Shown here: positions 7,507 through 15,927 of the stretch, one piece after another
Position numbering within the stretch: the stretch's first letter is position 1
Layout: each line of letters starts with the position of its first letter
NCBI GenBank assembly: GCA_012735495.1
Contig: JAAYHD010000004.1
Location: 1-35,634, forward strand
Length of the DNA: 35,634 nucleotides
Direction: 5' to 3'
Source of the DNA: Clostridiales bacterium
Lineage (GTDB): Bacteria > Bacillota > Clostridia > Lachnospirales > Lachnospiraceae
Program-made: the position numbers and the translations under genes
Notes under the pieces: generated by a model
Databases searched by the model: none
The model's input: the letters and a program-made list of their open reading frames with translations, nothing else
What the model was told of the DNA's origin: nothing

Positions 7507-9579
7507 ATGAAGATAAAGCACAAGATTAGTCTTATGGCTGTATTGATGTGTTTATTATGCATTGCCACGCTATGGATGATTAACAGGTTCCTTTCGGCAA
7601 AATACATGATAAATACCTTGCAGGACAAGGTAATAGCCGAAGTAAAGGTCAAAGCTTATGAGATAAATACATGGATAGAGAAAGAGAAGTATAACCTGGA
7701 GGTTGTCGCTGAGCGCATTATTTTGGCAAAGGATTACGAGTCTGACACGTTATTCGGTATACTGTCTCAGACAGCCGATATGAACTTCGGCAATTTATAC
7801 TACATGGCATTTGAAGACGGGACATTAATTGAAGTGACCGAATGGGAGCCGGACGAAAGCTTCAATACCCTTACAAGGGAATGGTATGTTAAGGCAAAGG
7901 AAAACAATGGTCAAGTCTATATATGTGATCCGTATGTGGACGCAATTACAAATAAAATGGTTCTTACCCTGTCCAAGGAAATCACATTGAAAGACGGCAG
8001 GAAGGCTGTTCTTGGCGTAGATATGCAGATATCGGATTTGAACAGGCTCCTTAATGCCGAGTACATGGGCGAGGTGGATACCATATCTTCAGCCACATCA
8101 CTTGGCAATGCAAGCTATGAAAACACGCTGAGCAAAAAGGACGGTTCATATGCATTTATTATAGACAGGCAGGGCAATGTGATAAGCCATCCTAATCCGG
8201 ACTTTGAAGCAAAACCTGACCACATGGTTAAAGCCGCGGACATTCTTGGAGGACGCTTAAATGAGATAAGACAGGTCGAGGATTTGGCACTGGAGCAGAG
8301 AATGGTCAAGGATTACGACGGCAAAGTGAGAGCGTTTTTCTTTGATTTATTGGATGAGGCTGGCTGGACCATCGGAATAGCCGTTGACAAGGACACGATA
8401 CTTGAGGCACAGAATAATTTCATTAAAATAGCCTTAAGCCTATCAGCGGTATTGCTGTGTTCCGCAATAGCGATTTCAATCCTGATATCCGGCAGTATAG
8501 CCAAACCAATCAAGAAAGCCAAGGAAATAGCAAATAATATATCCGAACTGAACTTGCATATTGATATAGATGAAAAATACCTGAAGAGAAATGATGAAGC
8601 AGGAGAAATTGCCAGGGCAATTAAAGAAACGATAAACAAGCTAAGAAGCTTCGCGGCCAACCTAAATGATCTGTCTGTCATGAATAACAAGATATACAAT
8701 AACACCCTGGAAAAGGCAAACCAGTTGCTGAGTCTCTCGGAGGGAGTATCGGCTACGACACAGGAGCTTTCCGCCGGTATGGAGGAGACCAGCGCAACGG
8801 CTGTTACCATATCTCAGTCGGTCGATGATCTGAATAACGCCGTATCGGTATTTGCGGACAAAACCGAAGAAGGCGCAAAGACAGCTAATCAGATAGCCAA
8901 AAAGGCTGCGGAACTGGACAAACAGTTTAAGGACTCCAAGGATAATACAATGAATATCCTCAACACCGCCAAGGATGAAGTGGAGTCCGCACTTGAGTCG
9001 GCTAGGAATGTTGAACAGGTTAAGCTGTTGGCGGATGCAATCCTGGATATTGCGTCAAAGACCAACCTGCTGGCATTAAACGCGGCCATCGAGGCGGCCA
9101 GGGCGGGAGAGAATGGCAAAGGATTTGCGGTTGTAGCCGAGCAGATCAGGTCATTATCGGATGACTCCAACAAATCCGCGGGGAGAATAAAGCAGTTTGC
9201 CGAAGATATAAATGTATCGGTAAACAAGCTGATCCTGGCCACGAATCACCTGTTAAAATTCCTGGATGAAAATGTCCTTAATGATTATGGCTTGATGCTG
9301 AACGCAATTGAGAATTACAAGAATGACGGTTCAATGCTAAACAATATAATGAGCGAACTGTCAAAGACCGCTAAAGAGCTCTATGCTACGATTTATGTTG
9401 TCTCATCGTCCATCAATGATGTGTCTGCGACAATAGAACAGGCAACGGCGGCTACTGCCAACATTGCCGAACAGAACAGTGAAATGGTCGGCGTTATTGA
9501 AGATATAAACAAGACCATGCAGATGAATACCGAATCGGCAAGCAAGCTGGCCGACATGATTGCACAGGTTAAGCTGTAA
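7507..9579 (+). CDS. Methyl-accepting chemotaxis protein (dCache)
   Basis: This 690-residue chemoreceptor has the standard order. TM1 (about 7-30) is followed by an extracellular double-Cache sensor (about 35-300) with the hallmark [12 protein letters not shown] and [17 protein letters not shown] segments. TM2 (about 305-327) leads into a HAMP linker (about 328-380) and a long cytoplasmic helical hairpin. The CheA/CheW-contacting tip is intact ([20 protein letters not shown], about 514-533). dCache receptors usually bind amino acids or other small organic ligands; the ligand here is unknown. There is no C-terminal CheR/CheB docking pentapeptide, as it ends in DMIAQVKL. The start has CGGAGGAGAAAG about 6 bases upstream. 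A strong hairpin follows at 9627. The only other chemotaxis gene nearby is the cheR fragment at 35.4 kb. Confidence 0.96.
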   Translation: MKIKHKISLMAVLMCLLCIATLWMINRFLSAKYMINTLQDKVIAEVKVKAYEINTWIEKEKYNLEVVAERIILAKDYESDTLFGILSQTADMNFGNLYYMAFEDGTLIEVTEWEPDESFNTLTREWYVKAKENNGQVYICDPYVDAITNKMVLTLSKEITLKDGRKAVLGVDMQISDLNRLLNAEYMGEVDTISSATSLGNASYENTLSKKDGSYAFIIDRQGNVISHPNPDFEAKPDHMVKAADILGGRLNEIRQVEDLALEQRMVKDYDGKVRAFFFDLLDEAGWTIGIAVDKDTILEAQNNFIKIALSLSAVLLCSAIAISILISGSIAKPIKKAKEIANNISELNLHIDIDEKYLKRNDEAGEIARAIKETINKLRSFAANLNDLSVMNNKIYNNTLEKANQLLSLSEGVSATTQELSAGMEETSATAVTISQSVDDLNNAVSVFADKTEEGAKTANQIAKKAAELDKQFKDSKDNTMNILNTAKDEVESALESARNVEQVKLLADAILDIASKTNLLALNAAIEAARAGENGKGFAVVAEQIRSLSDDSNKSAGRIKQFAEDINVSVNKLILATNHLLKFLDENVLNDYGLMLNAIENYKNDGSMLNNIMSELSKTAKELYATIYVVSSSINDVSATIEQATAATANIAEQNSEMVGVIEDINKTMQMNTESASKLADMIAQVKL

Positions 9580-9626
9580 TAGTAACGCGCTGTAATAATA
9601 AACATGTTTATATAGGTAACCATACT

Positions 9627-9658
9627 AACAAGGCACTTTATTAAGGTGCCTTGTTTCA
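9627..9658 (+). terminator. Terminator after the chemoreceptor gene
   Basis: A 10-bp perfect stem (AACAAGGCAC 9627-9636 with GTGCCTTGTT 9646-9655), extended by three further pairs, closes a 3-base loop. It is followed by TTTC, a short U-run. Confidence 0.75.
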
Positions 9659-9731
9659 GTTAATTCAGCAATTTTTATCAATGACAGGATTTCTTATATA
9701 TGGTATTTTAAAGTGGGGTGAGTAAGCAGGC

Positions 9732-10562
9732 ATGGATTATAAAACACATATAATGCAGGCAATATGCTTTATTGAAGAAAACCTTAAGAATGATATTTCC
9801 CTTGCTGACTGTGCCCGCGTGGCAGGTTATTCCGATTATCATTTTATCCGTGTATTCAAGGAAGCGGCGGGCCTTACCCCTGCAGATTATATTAGAAAAC
9901 GCAGGCTGACCGAAATTGTCAAACATATGCGGCAGGATGCTCCGATATATGAAATTGCCTTTGAATATGGCTTCAATTCCATGGAGAACTTCACAAGAGC
10001 CTTCACGGCAGAATATCATATACTTCCAACGGAGTACAAAACAGCGCAAAACAGCCTGAAGCTGTATGAAGCAATAAGCTTTGAAATACCGCCTTTTGAG
10101 GTCATGCCGGTATTTGAGCATATTGAGCCTTTCACAGTGACAGCTTATAAAAGCGATGAGAGTTATATACCGAATTTCTGGAACAAGTACAACGGGCGGA
10201 AATGGTCAAAAAAGCTGTCGGGCGGGAAGGTATGCGAGGATTACGGGATAGGCATATGGGATATCCGGGACAAAAAACTGGACTATTATATCGGAATCCG
10301 AAAGGAAAATGCAAATGGTGATACAACCGGCACGGTAGATATTTTTATCCCGGGTGGCTTATATGCAGTATTTGTAACGCCCATGGCATCTCATTATGAT
10401 TTTATAAATACAATTCATCATACATGGGATTACATAATCAATGAATGGCTGCCTAACAGCGGCTACAGGCGCACCGGTGTACATGAGTTTGAAACATATT
10501 TAGAAGAATCTCGCACATACAGCGAGAAAATATATATACCATTAAAGGAGGGAGAAGAATGA
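9732..10562 (+). CDS. AraC-family regulator with GyrI-like effector domain
   Basis: In this 276-residue protein the DNA-binding domain comes first. Two AraC-type helix-turn-helices lie at about residues 8-105 (SLADCARVAGYSDYHFIRVF and PIYEIAFEYGFNSMENFTRA). Residues about 120-272 read as a GyrI/SOUL-like effector-binding fold (TVDIFIPGGLYAVFV, then HHTWDYIINEWLPNSGYRR). This is the Rob/SbmC-like architecture, in which a small hydrophobic or cationic compound is sensed. The start has GGGGTGA upstream. It overlaps the next gene by four bases (ATGA), so the two are translationally coupled and probably act on one response. Confidence 0.92.
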   Translation: MDYKTHIMQAICFIEENLKNDISLADCARVAGYSDYHFIRVFKEAAGLTPADYIRKRRLTEIVKHMRQDAPIYEIAFEYGFNSMENFTRAFTAEYHILPTEYKTAQNSLKLYEAISFEIPPFEVMPVFEHIEPFTVTAYKSDESYIPNFWNKYNGRKWSKKLSGGKVCEDYGIGIWDIRDKKLDYYIGIRKENANGDTTGTVDIFIPGGLYAVFVTPMASHYDFINTIHHTWDYIINEWLPNSGYRRTGVHEFETYLEESRTYSEKIYIPLKEGEE

Positions 10563-11482
10563 AAAAACAGCTTGATATTACGTGGGAAGGCATACAGGAT
10601 TCAACAGGTTACCTGTTTTCATTTGCAAAATCATTGGCTTGTGCGGTAAAGAACAGCCCGTGGCCGGAATATGCCGAGGACATTGTTGCTGCCAGCGGAT
10701 TTGCATTCCGGATGTGGGTAAGCCCGGACCTTTGCCCTTCGGCAACGAGTATCTGGGATTTTGAATCCCAGAAGCCCTGGGTGGAAAACGGCGGCCTGAC
10801 TTGTGATTATGTGGGACGTTACTGGGAACAGGAAGATATTGAAGAAGAACGACGGCTTGAAGCTATAAAAATAATCAAGGCATCCATTGACAGGGGAATA
10901 CCCGCCGTATCATGGGATATCGGTGTTCCGGAAGGGGGGCTTATTACGGGCTATGACGACGACAGGCAGGTGCTTTACACTCTGGCAATAACCATGGAAA
11001 GGCCGGAAATGCCTTATAATGTATTGGGAAAGCGTGAACTTCCGATTCTTTCGGTTCTGACCGTAACCGGCTGCACAGGCAAATCAAAAGAGGATATCCT
11101 GCAGGATACAATGAAACTGGCGGTTAGCCACCTGAAAGGCGAGGAATGGTGCGACAATGCAAAAGGGCTTGACGCTTATCCTGCGCTAATAAGGATATTT
11201 AAAGAAAACCCTGATATTGCCGCGTCCTGGAATGCCGAATATTTTCTTGGCACATACGGAGCACTGAAAGAATACGCCTGCAAGTATTTTGAAAAATACA
11301 ATATGCCTGAGCTGTCACGGCTGTACAGGGATGTGTACAACTCCTGGATGGAGGCATTTGTCATTAAGAGAAATGAAGACGCGACACAGCCTGAGGTCAG
11401 GGCAAGGATTGCTTCTTTATTGGAATCGGCGTATGAAAAGGAAGTCAAAGCGGTTGAGATAATGGAATCTATTAACAAATAG
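10559..11482 (+). CDS. Conserved protein, possible C39-like (BtrH-type) fold
   Basis: This 307-residue protein is coupled to the upstream AraC/GyrI regulator by an ATGA overlap and preceded by AGGAGGGAG. I do not recognise a named family with certainty. Residues about 85-185 (GIPAVSWDIGVPEGGLITGY followed by a DDDRQVLYTL-type strand) resemble papain-like C39 or butirosin-BtrH N-terminal folds, in which a conserved aspartate follows GxxxITGYD. No clear catalytic Cys-His pair can be assigned, although Cys residues occur at FRMWVSPDLCPSATS and in TGCTGKS. There is no signal peptide or membrane helix, so it is cytosolic. The second half is helical. It is a plausible modifier or sequesterer of the regulator's ligand; this is inference only. 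Confidence 0.75.
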   Translation: MKKQLDITWEGIQDSTGYLFSFAKSLACAVKNSPWPEYAEDIVAASGFAFRMWVSPDLCPSATSIWDFESQKPWVENGGLTCDYVGRYWEQEDIEEERRLEAIKIIKASIDRGIPAVSWDIGVPEGGLITGYDDDRQVLYTLAITMERPEMPYNVLGKRELPILSVLTVTGCTGKSKEDILQDTMKLAVSHLKGEEWCDNAKGLDAYPALIRIFKENPDIAASWNAEYFLGTYGALKEYACKYFEKYNMPELSRLYRDVYNSWMEAFVIKRNEDATQPEVRARIASLLESAYEKEVKAVEIMESINK

Positions 11483-11523
11483 GGTTTCATAATAATTTGT
11501 ATCAGGCAAAAATGGTTACAATA

Positions 11524-11558
11524 GAACACTTGTTCTGCAAGAAAACATATGTTATAAT
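11524..11558 (+). promoter_or_regulatory. Promoter overlapped by a LexA (SOS) box
   Basis: GAAC-ACTT-GTTC (11524-11535) exactly matches the Bacillota LexA core GAAC-N4-GTTC. Its right half forms a -35 element (TTGTTC, 11530-11535) 17 bases before a consensus TATAAT (11553-11558). LexA binding would block this promoter. It points at the flavin reductase locus starting at 11628. Confidence 0.6.
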
Positions 11559-11588
11559 AATGGCATAAATTTGAAATATGCCATTATT
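11556..11588. repeat. Perfect 12-bp inverted repeat at the transcription start
   Basis: AATAATGGCATA (11556-11567) pairs with TATGCCATTATT (11577-11588) across a 9-base loop. It begins inside the -10 box, so it spans the transcription start of the LexA-box promoter. It may be a second operator, an RNA-stability hairpin, or a weak terminator for the upstream gene. The stem is AT-rich and no long T-run follows. Confidence 0.6.
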
Positions 11589-11627
11589 TATATTTCGGAG
11601 CATAGTTATTTAGGAGGGGTATGCGTA

Positions 11628-12185
11628 ATGAAAAAGTCCATACCGGTTTGCAACCATTTTTGCCCTTAGACTTTATTTGTATATGGAACGTATAAAGAAG
11701 ACGGAACACCGAATTTCGGGCTTTTTTGCTGGTTCAGCTATTATCTTGACAAGGAAATGGGAGTAATGGCATGTATAGGTGGAGAGAAGCTGACTAAAGA
11801 CCGCATCCATGCAGCGAAAGTGTTTTCGGCAAATCTTGTAACAGAGGAAATACTCCCGATTGCGGATTACTTTGGAAATATCGAAGGTTATAACGAAGAT
11901 AAGATGAAGGTTGATGTCGAGTTTGAGAGAGGCCGGGTTCTGAATGTTCCGATTCTTTCAAAAAGTCCATGGGTATATGAGTTGGAAGTTGACCGGTCTG
12001 TCGTGTTTGATGAAGGAGAGGTATTCTTCTGCAAAATAAGGAATGTCCTTGTTGATGATTATGTAAGTGATGAATCATTAAGTATTGAGCGGCGGATGAA
12101 TATTATACGACCTGTACAATCAATTCGTCAGACGTATTTCAGATGGGACGGCACCATGGCAAGCGCTTTTGACAAAACTGCCTAA
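11628..12185 (+). pseudogene. Flavin reductase-family gene with in-frame amber codon
   Basis: A strong site (TAGGAGGGG, 11611-11619) lies 8 bases before ATG 11628, which opens the frame MKKSIPVCNHFCP followed by TAG (11667-11669). The same frame then continues without a stop to 12185: TLFVYGTYKEDGTPNFGLF, then MGVMACIGGEKLTKDRI, FSANLVTEE, and SPWVYELEV. This reads as a single flavin-reductase-like FMN-binding split-barrel protein of 185 codons, with the amber at codon 14. The natural residue there is probably Gln (CAG to TAG, one transition). Translation could restart at ATG 11751 or 11757, but this would lose the first strand and part of the FMN pocket. The promoter ahead of it carries a LexA box. 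A sequencing error would give the same picture. Confidence 0.75.
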
Positions 12186-12429
12186 TATTGGGACAGAGCT
12201 GGAAAAGCAGCTGAATGATGTCGGTATAGCAACCGAAGAAGAATTAAGAAACGTGGGCAGCCGTGAAGCATGGCTCCGTATACTTCAGCGTGATCCTTCA
12301 GCCTGTCTAATGCGGCTTTCGGCACTGGAAGGCGCAATACAGGGTGTCCGCTGGCATTACCTGGACTGCGCAACAAAGGAATCGCTTAAAGAATTTTATA
12401 ATAAGCATAAAAGGAATATGAATGGATAA
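12169..12429 (+). CDS. TfoX C-terminal domain protein
   Basis: This 86-residue protein consists only of the TfoX/Sxy C-terminal domain: KLPNIGTELEKQLNDVGIAT is a helix-hairpin-helix-like start, and the SREAWLRI, PSACLMRLSALEGAIQGVRW and KESLKEFY segments are typical of the family. Stand-alone versions are common in Bacillota; their role is unproven, and competence control is known only for the full-length gammaproteobacterial protein. The start is uncertain. The frame offers TTG 12169, overlapping the last 17 bases of the flavin reductase frame, with no convincing ribosome binding site, so translational coupling to that broken gene is likely. The upstream amber may therefore reduce its expression. 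Confidence 0.8.
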   Translation: MTKLPNIGTELEKQLNDVGIATEEELRNVGSREAWLRILQRDPSACLMRLSALEGAIQGVRWHYLDCATKESLKEFYNKHKRNMNG

Positions 12430-12462
12430 TCAACATAATTTGCCTTTTATAAGGGGTACATA

Positions 12463-12990
12463 TTGAGGACAATAATTGTAGAACCATATAATCCTATATG
12501 GGCTAAGGAGTTTGAGAGGATAAAAGAAGAATTATTGCCTGCAATAGGTGATGATGTTATCTCCATCGAGCATGTAGGAAGTACTTCCGTTATGGGCTTG
12601 TGGGCGAAGCCTATCATTGACATCGATATAGTTATTTGTGATGGAAAGCTGCCTGTTATAACAGATAAGCTTGCTTCCATCGGGTATTTCCATGAGGGAG
12701 ACTTAGGGATTACAGGCAGGGAAGCCTTTGGCTATAACGAAGATGAAAAAGCACATCTTATGAAGCATCATCTATATGTTTGCCATCAGGACAATCCGGA
12801 ATTAAGGCAGCACCTGGCATTAAGGGATTTTCTCAGAAACAGCCCCGAATACCGTGAAAAATACAGCAATATAAAGATTGAAATGGCAAAGAAATACCCG
12901 CATGATATTGACAGTTACATAAAAGGAAAAGAGCCTGTCATTATGGAAATACTTGAGTTATGCGGTATCAAGCCATGGCAGAAGCAATAG
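12463..12990 (+). CDS. GrpB-family nucleotidyltransferase-fold protein
   Basis: This 175-residue protein belongs to the GrpB/UPF0157 family, which has a minimal nucleotidyltransferase fold. Visible landmarks are VEPYNPIWAKEFERIKEEL at the N-terminus and SIEHVGSTSVMGLWAKPIID with the following DIDIVI (the G-S plus D-x-D motif of the fold). The late segments LMKHHLYVCHQDNPELRQHL and LRDFLRNSPEYREKYSNIK are diagnostic for the family. Some relatives are fused to dephospho-CoA kinase, but the biochemical activity is not established. The start is TTG at 12463, set by AAGGGG six bases upstream. It ends at a strong hairpin that also faces the convergent ATPase gene. Confidence 0.9.
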   Translation: MRTIIVEPYNPIWAKEFERIKEELLPAIGDDVISIEHVGSTSVMGLWAKPIIDIDIVICDGKLPVITDKLASIGYFHEGDLGITGREAFGYNEDEKAHLMKHHLYVCHQDNPELRQHLALRDFLRNSPEYREKYSNIKIEMAKKYPHDIDSYIKGKEPVIMEILELCGIKPWQKQ

Positions 12991-12993
12991 AAT

Positions 12994-13024
12994 AGTCCGG
13001 CTGTGCAATATGCACATCCGGACT
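12994..13024. terminator. Hairpin between convergent genes
   Basis: AGTCCGG (12994-13000) pairs with CCGGACT (13018-13024). Inside, after one C-T mismatch, TGTGCA pairs with TGCACA around a 3-base loop. The symmetry and convergent setting suggest a bidirectional terminator, although the U-runs on either side are poor. Confidence 0.6.
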
Positions 13025-13036
13025 CTATTATTAATT

Positions 13037-15697
13037 CTATAATGTATTAGACTTTTTAAACTTTCGCTGTATTAATTTAACCAGCTCAACAATGGGTATT
13101 ACCAGGACGGCCAGAGCTATGGCTGTTAAGTATTCGGCAAAGCTTATGGAAGTAAAGCCGAAAGCGTCACGCAGAAACGGAACGTAGATGACCGCGGCGG
13201 TCAGGATGAATGACATCAGCATAGAACCAAACAGGTAGAAGTTATGATTCTTCACGCTGAAGATGGTCTTGTACTGCGAGCGCATGTTGTAGGAGTGGAA
13301 TATTTCCGCCATTGACATTGTAAGGAATGCCATGGTCATACCATCGTTGCTGTTTACAATCCTCCATGCGCCGTTCTCGATCCGTTCACCGATGAAATAA
13401 GCCGCGAGGGTAAGAACAGCGACCATTACCCCCTGGTAGAAGACATTGACTCCGACGCCGCCGGAGAAGATGCCTTCCTTCGGGTCACGAGGCTTGCGCT
13501 TCATTATATCCGGTTCTCCTTTTTCAACACCGAGAGCCAGGGCGGGCAAAGAGTCGGTTATCAGGTTTATGAAGAGAATATGGGCCGGTTTGAGTATCGT
13601 AAATCCTAGTATTGTAGCAAAGAAAATGCTTATAACCTCCGATAGGTTTGATGACAGCAGAAACTGTATTGCCTTTCGGATGTTGTCATATATGCGGCGG
13701 CCTTCTTCGACTGCGGATACTATAGTTGCGAAGTTGTCATCCGCAAGTATCATATCGGCAACGTTCTTGGTTACATCGGTACCGGTAATGCCCATTCCGA
13801 TGCCGATATCGGCATTCTTAATCGAAGGGGCATCGTTTACTCCGTCACCCGTCATGGCCGTGACATATCCTCGGCTGCGCCATGCGTTGACTATCCTTGA
13901 TTTATGTTCGGGCTTTACACGGGCATAAACACCATAATGCTCTACATTGCTTATGAAATCCTCGTCACTCATCTCGTCTAGCATGGCTCCTGTGATGGCC
14001 TGGGATTGATCATTGATAATACCAAGCTGCATTGCAATAGCGGCTGCTGTATCCCTATGGTCACCGGTAATCATAACGGGACGGATACTGGCAGACCTGC
14101 ATTGTTCAATGGCAGCAGGAACTTCCTCACGGACAGGGTCCATCATTCCGACCAGACCCAGGAATATAAGGTTATTCTCATCTTCGGGAGACAGGGATTC
14201 CGGTTGTGTATCCCATTCACGGTACCCCGCGGCAAGGACACGGAGCGCCTTGCCGGCAAGACGCTTGTTTTCCGATAGGAAATACTCACGTTTTTCGTCG
14301 GTTACGGGAAGTATTTTGCCATTCTCGAGGTAGTACATGCATTTTGAAATAACGACATCGGGAGCACCAGTGGTGTGTTGTATAAACCCGCCTTCCGGCT
14401 TCTTATGAAGGGTGGTCATCAGCTTGCGTGCAGAATCGAAGGGTATTTCCGCGATACGGGGATATTTTTTTGAAAGCTCGTATTTTGGAAGCCCGATTTT
14501 ATATGCGTAATTAACTACAGCAGCCTGCGTAGGATCTCCTTCTGCCTGGCCTTCTTCGTTCAGCTCGGAGTCTGTACATAAAGCCAGTGATGCTGCAAGA
14601 AGCCTTTCATCATCACCGGAATACTCTATGACCGTCATTTTATTCTGTGTAAGAGTTCCGGTTTTGTCTGAGCATATTACCTGGGTGCAGCCAAGGGTTT
14701 CGACGGCTGTCAGTTTGCGGATAATCGCATTTTGCTTTGACATTTTCGTCACACCGATAGAAAGCACGATTGTAACGACGGCGACAAGGCCTTCCGGTAT
14801 CGCTGCGACTGCCAGGCTTACAGCCAGCATGAACGAACCAAGCATCGTATCAACAAGATCCGTACCGGGAACAGGAGCGGAGAGAAAATAACGCAGAATG
14901 CTGACACCAAACATGATTACACAGATGCCCAGTACTAGAACGGTAAGAACGCGGCTGAGTTGGGCAAGCTTTTTCTGCAAGGGTGTTTCGCCTTCCTGCG
15001 CAACGGAGATTGCATGGGCTATTTTACCCATTTCGGTATTCATGCCTGTTGCCGTGACCACCATCATGGCACGTCCGTATACGGCAGAGCTGCCCATGTA
15101 AACCATGTTTACCCTGTCTCCAAGCGGTATGTCGCCTTCCCTGACATCAAGGACGGCATCGGTTTTATCGACCGGAACAGATTCACCGGTCAGAGCCGCC
15201 TCTTCAACCTTAAGGCTTGCGCAGCTGATAATCCGGCCGTCGGCCGGAACGGCGTCCCCGGCTTCAAGAAGCACGATGTCACCGATAACGAGTTCTTCGC
15301 TCTTAATGTTAACAATACGGCCGTCGCGCATAACCTTCGAAGTGGCGGCCGCCATTTCTTTCAATGCTTCAATTGCCGCTTCCGCCTTGCTTTCCTGTAT
15401 TACGCCAAGCGTGGTATTGAGCACTACGACGAAGAGGATAATAAATACATCGGACAAAGACTCATCTGAAAGGTAAGCGGTAACTCCGGAGATAATTGCC
15501 GCGGCAATCAGTATTAGTACCATCGGGTCCGAAACCTGGGCAATGATTCTGTTAAATATTGTGGTCTTTTTGCCTTCTTCAATACGGTTGGGTCCGTACT
15601 TTGAAAGTCTTTGGCCTGCTTCGGCAGAGGATAATCCGTTTTGGCTGCTGCCGACTTCCTTGAGTGCATCGTCCTTAGACATGAAATAGTGTTTCAA
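13037..15697 (-). CDS. P2-type cation-transporting ATPase (Ca2+/Mn2+ type)
   Basis: This 886-residue P-type ATPase is of the SERCA/PMR1 class. It shows TGES in the actuator domain, DKTGTLTQNK with phosphorylated Asp344, and TGDGVNDAPS in the P domain. The cation ligands are present in M4 (VAAIPEGL), M5 (FLLSSNLSEV) and M6 (NLITDSLPALALG), matching the Ca2+-site Glu, Asn/Glu and Asn/Thr/Asp of SERCA. On fold alone it would be called a calcium pump. A Mn2+-sensing yybP-ykoY riboswitch directly upstream argues that manganese export is the physiological role, as for YoaB of Lactococcus lactis. The start is TTG, seven bases after AAGGAGAG; an ATG five codons later lies further from that site. Confidence 0.93.
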   Translation of the reverse strand: MKHYFMSKDDALKEVGSSQNGLSSAEAGQRLSKYGPNRIEEGKKTTIFNRIIAQVSDPMVLILIAAAIISGVTAYLSDESLSDVFIILFVVVLNTTLGVIQESKAEAAIEALKEMAAATSKVMRDGRIVNIKSEELVIGDIVLLEAGDAVPADGRIISCASLKVEEAALTGESVPVDKTDAVLDVREGDIPLGDRVNMVYMGSSAVYGRAMMVVTATGMNTEMGKIAHAISVAQEGETPLQKKLAQLSRVLTVLVLGICVIMFGVSILRYFLSAPVPGTDLVDTMLGSFMLAVSLAVAAIPEGLVAVVTIVLSIGVTKMSKQNAIIRKLTAVETLGCTQVICSDKTGTLTQNKMTVIEYSGDDERLLAASLALCTDSELNEEGQAEGDPTQAAVVNYAYKIGLPKYELSKKYPRIAEIPFDSARKLMTTLHKKPEGGFIQHTTGAPDVVISKCMYYLENGKILPVTDEKREYFLSENKRLAGKALRVLAAGYREWDTQPESLSPEDENNLIFLGLVGMMDPVREEVPAAIEQCRSASIRPVMITGDHRDTAAAIAMQLGIINDQSQAITGAMLDEMSDEDFISNVEHYGVYARVKPEHKSRIVNAWRSRGYVTAMTGDGVNDAPSIKNADIGIGMGITGTDVTKNVADMILADDNFATIVSAVEEGRRIYDNIRKAIQFLLSSNLSEVISIFFATILGFTILKPAHILFINLITDSLPALALGVEKGEPDIMKRKPRDPKEGIFSGGVGVNVFYQGVMVAVLTLAAYFIGERIENGAWRIVNSNDGMTMAFLTMSMAEIFHSYNMRSQYKTIFSVKNHNFYLFGSMLMSFILTAAVIYVPFLRDAFGFTSISFAEYLTAIALAVLVIPIVELVKLIQRKFKKSNTL

Positions 15698-15742
15698 ATC
15701 AATCTCTCCTTTTGGTAATGATTTTGGACATCACGTAGGGCT

Positions 15743-15890
15743 AAAAAAAGAGACCCAGCGCGTTACTCACGCGCATAAGTCTCGTTCATATCCGCTCGGG
15801 TGGGCGGTATTCTCCGAACCAGACGAGGCAGCCGGCATCGCCATGATGTTGATCCGGAGTGCACACATCGTGCGAACTACTCCCCTATGC
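15743..15890 (-). ncRNA. yybP-ykoY manganese riboswitch (ATPase leader)
   Basis: Read on the minus strand, the leader has the class hallmarks: AGGGGAGUAG near the 5' end, GGAUCAACAUCAUGG in the middle and GAACGAGACUU at the 3' side. Helix P1 can form from GCAUAGG (15890-15884) and CUUAUGC (15779-15773). The 3' strand of P1 is also part of the terminator hairpin (GAGAC and GCGCG arms, 15783-15750), which is followed by seven U (15749-15743). Aptamer and terminator are therefore mutually exclusive, so Mn2+ binding should switch the ATPase gene on. The arrangement follows the known ON-type Mn2+ riboswitches; the folding was done by eye. Confidence 0.9.
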
Positions 15891-15898
15891 TTTAGAAA

Positions 15899-15927
15899 AT
15901 ATTAACATAGCTGCATGGAATTGTCAA
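15899..15927 (-). promoter_or_regulatory. Promoter of the ATPase riboswitch transcript
   Basis: On the minus strand TTGACA (15927-15922) and TAATAT (15904-15899) are spaced by 17 bases, and the riboswitch begins about 10 bases later. The -35 box overlaps the TGA stop codon of the upstream glycosyltransferase gene. Confidence 0.75.

Noticed and set aside
11667-11669. TAG read as pyrrolysine or another recoded residue
   Set aside because: There is no pyrrolysine gene in view and flavin reductases are not known to use it. A point mutation is simpler.
13446-15476. Several plus-strand open frames of 87-169 codons opposite the ATPase gene
   Set aside because: They lie fully within the well-supported minus-strand ATPase gene and have low-complexity Ser/Arg-rich products.
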